Of a stretch of DNA of 64,000 nt, positions 60,091-64,000 are shown in pieces. A model generated the notes under the pieces. It had not been told where the DNA came from, made no database searches, and was given only the letters and a program-made list of their open reading frames with translations. How positions within the stretch are numbered: position 1 is the first letter of the stretch; each line of letters starts with the position of its first letter. A program made the position numbers and the translations under genes. This stretch comes from Roseihalotalea indica (GTDB lineage: Bacteria > Bacteroidota > Bacteroidia > Cytophagales > Cyclobacteriaceae), in contig NZ_JAINFL010000006.1 in assembly GCF_022458895.1 (NCBI RefSeq), forward strand, positions 372,001 to 436,000. Reading direction: 5' to 3'.

Positions 60091-61158
60091 ATGCCTGATT
60101 CTGAAACTTCACGTACCGATATTAACCAACTGGGTGAGTTCAAATTGATTGATCGCATTACCCATGACTTTTCGCCAACCTTAGAGAGCACCATACTAAG
60201 CGTGGGTGATGATGCTGCTGTGATTCAACCTGGCGAGCAGCAGCAAGTGATTATCACCACCGATATGCTAACCGAAGGTATTCACTTTGACTTGGGGTAC
60301 GTGCCCTTGGAGCATCTTGGTTATAAAGCAGTAGCGGTTAATGTATCAGATATTGCTGCCATGAATGGTATCCCAACCCAGATTACGGTGAGCCTGGGCC
60401 TTAGTAACCGATTTTCGGTTGAAGCAGTGGAGGCATTATACCGTGGCATTCGCTATGCCTGTGAAAATTATAAAGTTGACTTGGTGGGGGGCGATACAAC
60501 GGCATCGGCTTCGGGGCTCATTATTTCAGTAACAGCGGTGGGGCAGGCTTCACCCGATGTGGTGACCAAGCGAAGTGGCGCTCAGGAAAATGACATTGTA
60601 TGCGTAACCGGCGATTTAGGTGGAGCATACATGGGGCTTCAGGTTCTAGTCCGGGAGAAACAGGTTTTTGTAAGTAACCCTGATCAACAACCCCAACTGG
60701 AGAAGTACGATTACGTGGTGAAACGACAATTGCGCCCTGAAGCCAGAATGGATTTAATACATGAATTGCGTGACCTTCAGGTTGTGCCAACTGCTATGAT
60801 TGATGTCTCGGATGGGCTGGCTTCTGAACTTTTTCATTTGAGCAAGCAATCAGGAGTAGGATTCCGAATTTTTGAAGAGAATATTCCGGTTGATCATCAG
60901 ACCTACGAAACAGCAGTTGAATTCCGTTTGAGTCCTATCACTTGTGCCTTGAATGGTGGTGAAGATTATGAACTATTATTTACCATTCGTCAGGAGGATT
61001 ATGAAAAAATTAAAAATCTGGCTGACGTACATAGCATTGGGTATGCACAACCGCAGAAGGATGGGATACAGTTAGCCACCAAAGCGGGTGACCTTATTCC
61101 AATTCAAGCGCAAGGGTGGAACCATTTTTCAGACTCTACCCAGTCGAGTGATCAATAA
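60091..61158 (+). CDS. thiL: Thiamine-phosphate kinase
   Basis: 355 residues. It phosphorylates thiamine monophosphate to the diphosphate, the active cofactor. The PurM-like fold shows VGDDAAVI, TTDMLTEGIHF, NVSDIAAMNG, DLVGGDTTAS and the later MIDVSDGLASEL and NGGEDYELLFT. All are characteristic ThiL metal- and nucleotide-binding motifs. The length is normal. No thiamine riboswitch or other thi genes are visible nearby. Confidence 0.96.
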   Translation: MPDSETSRTDINQLGEFKLIDRITHDFSPTLESTILSVGDDAAVIQPGEQQQVIITTDMLTEGIHFDLGYVPLEHLGYKAVAVNVSDIAAMNGIPTQITVSLGLSNRFSVEAVEALYRGIRYACENYKVDLVGGDTTASASGLIISVTAVGQASPDVVTKRSGAQENDIVCVTGDLGGAYMGLQVLVREKQVFVSNPDQQPQLEKYDYVVKRQLRPEARMDLIHELRDLQVVPTAMIDVSDGLASELFHLSKQSGVGFRIFEENIPVDHQTYETAVEFRLSPITCALNGGEDYELLFTIRQEDYEKIKNLADVHSIGYAQPQKDGIQLATKAGDLIPIQAQGWNHFSDSTQSSDQ

Positions 61159-61510
61159 AAGCAGTCCCTTGTAACTCTGGCTTCAAAGCATGCTACATTA
61201 TTGGTAGAAATTTGATAGAAGAAGACTATCAAGATAGCTATGATAACTTCTGATACCTTGGTTAACAATAGGCTATTTATTACTTCTGCGGGCTAAACTA
61301 GCTTTATCATCGGCATTTAGTTAGAATCAGGAGCAATGTGGGTAGGGAATACGCTTAGCCATTCCACCAGTTGGTGCTCTCATACAATAGGATAACTTTA
61401 AAGGCGGAATGGAGCAGATTTCTCCATATTACAACTAAACATTATCAATTAATATCGCTATACTTGAGTGTAGCGATTTTTTAATCAGTAAACCTAATCA
61501 AACCTAATTT
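61159..61510. other. Intergenic region with a terminator, no gene seen
   Basis: No ORF is supportable. The main landmark is the intrinsic terminator at 61454-61482, ~300 bases after the thiL stop. A small RNA could occupy 61159-61482, but I recognise no known family in it. Confidence 0.4.
61454..61482 (+). terminator. Intrinsic terminator
   Basis: ATCGCTA (61454-61460) pairs with TAGCGAT (61471-61477) and is followed by a T-run. It lies far downstream of thiL and 29 bases before the small membrane protein gene. Confidence 0.75.
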
Positions 61511-61663
61511 ATGCTTATTGCTTTTTATTCAACCGTACTTCTACAAGTAGGGGATCTCATCGAGGGAATTTTTAAAGCTGGATTTTGGGCCGCAATTATT
61601 CTGATCGCCATTGTTGGTGTAGTTTTTTTCTGGCTCGTAAAGAAATTCCGAGGCAGAGGGTGA
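61511..61663 (+). CDS. Small single-pass membrane protein (50 aa)
   Basis: I found this short frame by reading the gap. The product starts MLIAFYSTVLLQVGDLIEGI, has one strong membrane helix (FWAAIILIAIVGVVFFWLV, ~25-43) and ends with a basic tail KKFRGRG. The Lys/Arg cluster after the helix suggests a cytoplasmic C-terminus. It sits between a terminator and a convergent gene. Its length and composition are like known small membrane proteins, but no family is recognised. Confidence 0.6.
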   Translation: MLIAFYSTVLLQVGDLIEGIFKAGFWAAIILIAIVGVVFFWLVKKFRGRG

Positions 61664-61683
61664 TTGCTTTTAATCACTAACTA

Positions 61684-62046
61684 TCAATCATTTGGATAGG
61701 GTATAAACAGAAAGTTGGTGAAATCCTGATCAACTACAAATAGGCAGCAAAACTCATCCGGGTCTTTGTAAGCCTGTTTGAATTCAGCTTCATTGGTAAT
61801 AAGCTTTCGTTGGAGGAATTCATCCAGATAGGTAACATAGTAATGCCAGTTGGTCGCCATTTCTCCTCGGCCTACCAGTAAATTTCCTACAGGTATTTCA
61901 ACCTTTGAAATCGGAAAGATGGGAAAATCAGAAAAGCCGCGCTTGCGAATCTGATAAGAAGCTTCTTTTAAAGTATCCGAAACAACAACGAAGTCTTTCG
62001 TGATGGTGCCTAAATATTTGCCGTTAAGTTCAGGATCGTTTTCCAT
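61684..62046 (-). CDS. Hypothetical protein (120 aa)
   Basis: A small acidic protein without signal peptide. It contains GKYLGTITKDFVVVSDTLKEA, FPIFPISKVEIPVGNLLVGR and ATNWHYYVTYLDEFLQRKL, suggesting a mixed alpha/beta domain. I cannot name the family or function. It is a single gene, convergent with the 50-residue membrane protein and divergent from the D-serine dehydratase-like gene. Confidence 0.65.
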   Translation of the reverse strand: MENDPELNGKYLGTITKDFVVVSDTLKEASYQIRKRGFSDFPIFPISKVEIPVGNLLVGRGEMATNWHYYVTYLDEFLQRKLITNEAEFKQAYKDPDEFCCLFVVDQDFTNFLFIPYPND

Positions 62047-62115
62047 AATTGTGTCGTACTTTGGTGTTTCCGTTGTTTATTAAACAATACTTTTTATTCA
62101 ATTTGGTTCAAAACT

Positions 62116-63204
62116 ATGAAAATTACGGAGCCAACCCTACTTATTGACGTTCTCCGTTGCCGTGCTAATATTCATCGGATGGCTGAGAAGGCTCGTAAAC
62201 ATGGCCTGAAACTAAAGCCTCATTTTAAAACGCATCAATCGGCCCAGATTGGAGAGTGGTTTCGGGAAGAAGGTGTTAACGGTATCACGGTTACATCGGT
62301 GAAGATGGCTAGTTATTTTGCCGATCATGGTTGGGATGATATCACGATTGCGTTTCCGGTCAATATTTTGCAAGCCAGCGCCATTAACGCTTTAGCCGAG
62401 CGGGTACAATTGACCGTTTTTATCAATTCAATCTATACGGCCAACCTGTTAGGCAATGGGCTGAAAAAACCGGTGCGGGTAAGGGTTGAAATTGATACGG
62501 GAAATCAACGTACGGGTATTCCGTCGTCCCAAAAAGGGGAAATAACACAACTGTTGGAGGCCATTAGTGCTCAGAAGCTTCTTGATCTTCAAGGGTTTTA
62601 TGTGCATCCCGGCCACACATACCAGGCACGCAGCCAACAAGAAGTAAAAGCTATTTACGAGTCTACCAGAGAGCAATTGGTTGAATTACAGGAGCTTATG
62701 GAGGCGAAGTTTGGTCGGTTGAGCATTGCCATCGGTGATACGCCTTCAGCCAGTTTAGTGGATTCCTGGGAGGGCGTGGATCAGATGCACCCGGGAAACT
62801 TCGTTTTTTATGACCTGATGCAGCAGCAGATTGGCGCCTGTGATTTTTCCGAGATAGCGGTTTGTATGGCGTGCCCAATTGTGGAGAAGCAGGCCGAGCG
62901 ACAGGAGCTAATTATTCATGGTGGGGCAGTACATTTTTCTAAAGATCGATTGACTGCGTCAGACGGACAAGTGTATTTTGGGCAGGTTGCTCGATTAAGT
63001 GAAAGTGGTTGGAGCAATCAAATTAGCGATTGCTACGTAAAAGCTCTGTCCCAAGAGCACGGTATCGTACGTGTTTCACCCGCATATTTTGAAGAAGTGC
63101 AGGTTGGTGATGTCATCGGTGTGCTTCCCGTTCACTCTTGCCTTACAGCGAATCTGATGAAAGAATATCAAACACTGGAGGGTGAAAAGCTCAGCATGAT
63201 GTGA
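62116..63204 (+). CDS. D-serine dehydratase/D-threonine aldolase-like PLP enzyme
   Basis: 362 residues of the fold-type III (alanine-racemase-like) group. The PLP Lys is in KPHFKTH (Lys38). Barrel motifs VRVRVEIDTGNQRTGI and GFYVHPGHTY follow. Metal ligands His340 and Cys342 in VHSCLTANLM are typical of the metal-dependent D-serine dehydratase/D-threonine aldolase family. It would break down a D-amino acid or 3-hydroxy amino acid; the exact substrate is not predictable. It is a single gene. Confidence 0.88.
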   Translation: MKITEPTLLIDVLRCRANIHRMAEKARKHGLKLKPHFKTHQSAQIGEWFREEGVNGITVTSVKMASYFADHGWDDITIAFPVNILQASAINALAERVQLTVFINSIYTANLLGNGLKKPVRVRVEIDTGNQRTGIPSSQKGEITQLLEAISAQKLLDLQGFYVHPGHTYQARSQQEVKAIYESTREQLVELQELMEAKFGRLSIAIGDTPSASLVDSWEGVDQMHPGNFVFYDLMQQQIGACDFSEIAVCMACPIVEKQAERQELIIHGGAVHFSKDRLTASDGQVYFGQVARLSESGWSNQISDCYVKALSQEHGIVRVSPAYFEEVQVGDVIGVLPVHSCLTANLMKEYQTLEGEKLSMM

Positions 63205-63619
63205 TCATCTGCAACTTCCGGCCTTTTTAAAGCGGGGTTATTAATTACTTTCTGTGACTTAAATATCTGTAAATCAAATTCTTACAACTTAATGTCGGAG
63301 ATTGTCTTTTTGTTTAGCATAAATTTGACATTGACCTGGTTTCCTTTGCGTATTAGGAAGCAGTTGGCAGTCAGTGGGAGGCCGGTCTTCCATACAGCCT
63401 CCCGTTGACTGCCTCCGTTAATACACTAACCTGCCTGGTCAGACCTGTCCGGTCGGATAAGACTTTCAAAAGAAAATGGCTTCTTACACAATTATCAGAA
63501 TATACTCTAGTGTTGTGGTGTCTAGCGTATGAGATACGTAAAACCTGAATAATTTTGAGCAATATTAAACCTTTACTCGGGAAGAGTATCTAACCCTTGA
63601 TTCTCCAACTTCCCGTTAC
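63205..63619. other. Intergenic region with dispersed repeat copy B
   Basis: This gap holds the inverted ~160-bp repeat (63348-63510), a third copy of GCGTATGAGA (63525-63534), and the leader of the TonB-type receptor gene. No ORF is supportable. Confidence 0.6.
63348..63510 (-). repeat. Dispersed ~160-bp repeat, copy B
   Basis: The reverse complement matches 13693-13848, including a shared core from GTAAGAAGCCATTTTCTTTT through GGAAGACCGGCCTCC. Its hairpin arms differ from copy A but still pair (GGAGGCAGTCAACGGGAGGC with GCCTCCCACTGACTGCC). One 6-7 base insertion distinguishes it. Confidence 0.8.
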
Positions 63620-64000
63620 ATGAAATACTTCCTCGCTATTTGCGCGCTTTCCCTATCACTCACTGCTTTCGGGCAGACTTATTCCCTAAGCGGTACTGCG
63701 CTGGATAGCGCCAATCAGGAAGGGTTAGCGAGTGCTTACGTGATTTTGTCTACCGTGAATGAGGGAAATCAACTGGCAACTATCACGAATGAAAAAGGCG
63801 AGTTTCGTTTTGAGAAGCTTTCGTCAGGAGGCTACAAACTCACTATCACCTACGTGGGCTACAAGCCGCTGGAAAAGTGGATCATGATGCGCGACAGTGA
63901 TCGTACGCTGGAAAAGCTAGTTCTGGCTGCTTCTACTGCTACACTAGATGAAGTGGAGGTTCAGGGACAGGTTGTTCAGTCAATTCAAAAAGGAGATACT
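63620..64000 (+). CDS. TonB-dependent receptor-type outer-membrane protein (N-terminal part)
   Basis: Only 127 codons are inside the window. The signal peptide is MKYFLAICALSLSLTAFG (cleaved before QTYS). It is followed by a carboxypeptidase-regulatory-like domain: GTALDSANQEGLASAYVIL, TNEKGEFRFEKLSSGGY, and LTITYVGYKPL. The sequence then enters LDEVEVQGQVVQSIQKGDT, the usual linker before the plug. This is typical of Bacteroidota SusC-like or OMP beta-barrel family proteins that import ligands across the outer membrane. The ligand is unknown. Confidence 0.82.
   Translation, partial: MKYFLAICALSLSLTAFGQTYSLSGTALDSANQEGLASAYVILSTVNEGNQLATITNEKGEFRFEKLSSGGYKLTITYVGYKPLEKWIMMRDSDRTLEKLVLAASTATLDEVEVQGQVVQSIQKGDT

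Overview
The window looks like a chromosome segment of a Bacteroidota bacterium, most likely of the order Cytophagales. The evidence is a fused phosphoserine phosphatase/phosphoglycerate dehydrogenase, many MacB/FtsX-type permeases, a long FG-GAP/ASPIC lipoprotein, a SusC/TonB-type receptor start, MenB and methylmalonyl-CoA epimerase, and promoters that fit TTG-N20-TAnnTTTG. I can identify the group but not the species. No tRNA, rRNA, prophage, insertion sequence or CRISPR array is visible.

Region 1 (1-13.7 kb) is mostly housekeeping and transport: the start of an ECF sigma factor, an MscS channel, SerB-SerA, 3-hydroxyacyl-CoA dehydrogenase, a cation:proton antiporter, an aldo/keto reductase, a GH5 lipoprotein and a two-gene ABC-2 exporter. 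Region 2 (13.7-25.6 kb) has a tight trp-type operon, trpB - DNA methyltransferase - ATP-grasp enzyme - trpA. It continues with a reductase/TetR/FabF group, menB, and a membrane-bound winged-helix regulator divergent from a secreted protease-TPR gene.

Region 3 (25.6-49.6 kb) is the most unusual part. It holds seven full-length ~800-920 residue permeases with two MacB/FtsX modules each, and none has an ATPase beside it. Five carry an extra N-terminal 'permease prefix' domain and sit in two operons, each headed by a PadR-type repressor gene with a long inverted repeat at its promoter. The two without the prefix stand alone. Each of those has a sigma-54-like promoter and, upstream, a pair of related 16-bp sites exactly 20 bp apart. 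A broken stub of another prefix gene lies at the end of the first operon. Between these genes are a 42-bp/14-residue tandem repeat array, a GT2 glycosyltransferase, and an inositol pair (sodium symporter plus inositol oxygenase).

Region 4 (49.7-64 kb) holds an alpha/beta hydrolase, an SDR enzyme, the 1190-residue FG-GAP lipoprotein and an overlapping response regulator (sigma-54 activator)/hybrid kinase pair. It continues with IscA, methylmalonyl-CoA epimerase, ThiL, a 50-residue membrane protein, a D-serine dehydratase-like enzyme and the start of a TonB-type receptor. A ~160-bp dispersed repeat occurs at 13.7 kb and, inverted, at 63.4 kb. Many intergenic gaps hold short low-complexity elements that can fold into hairpins.
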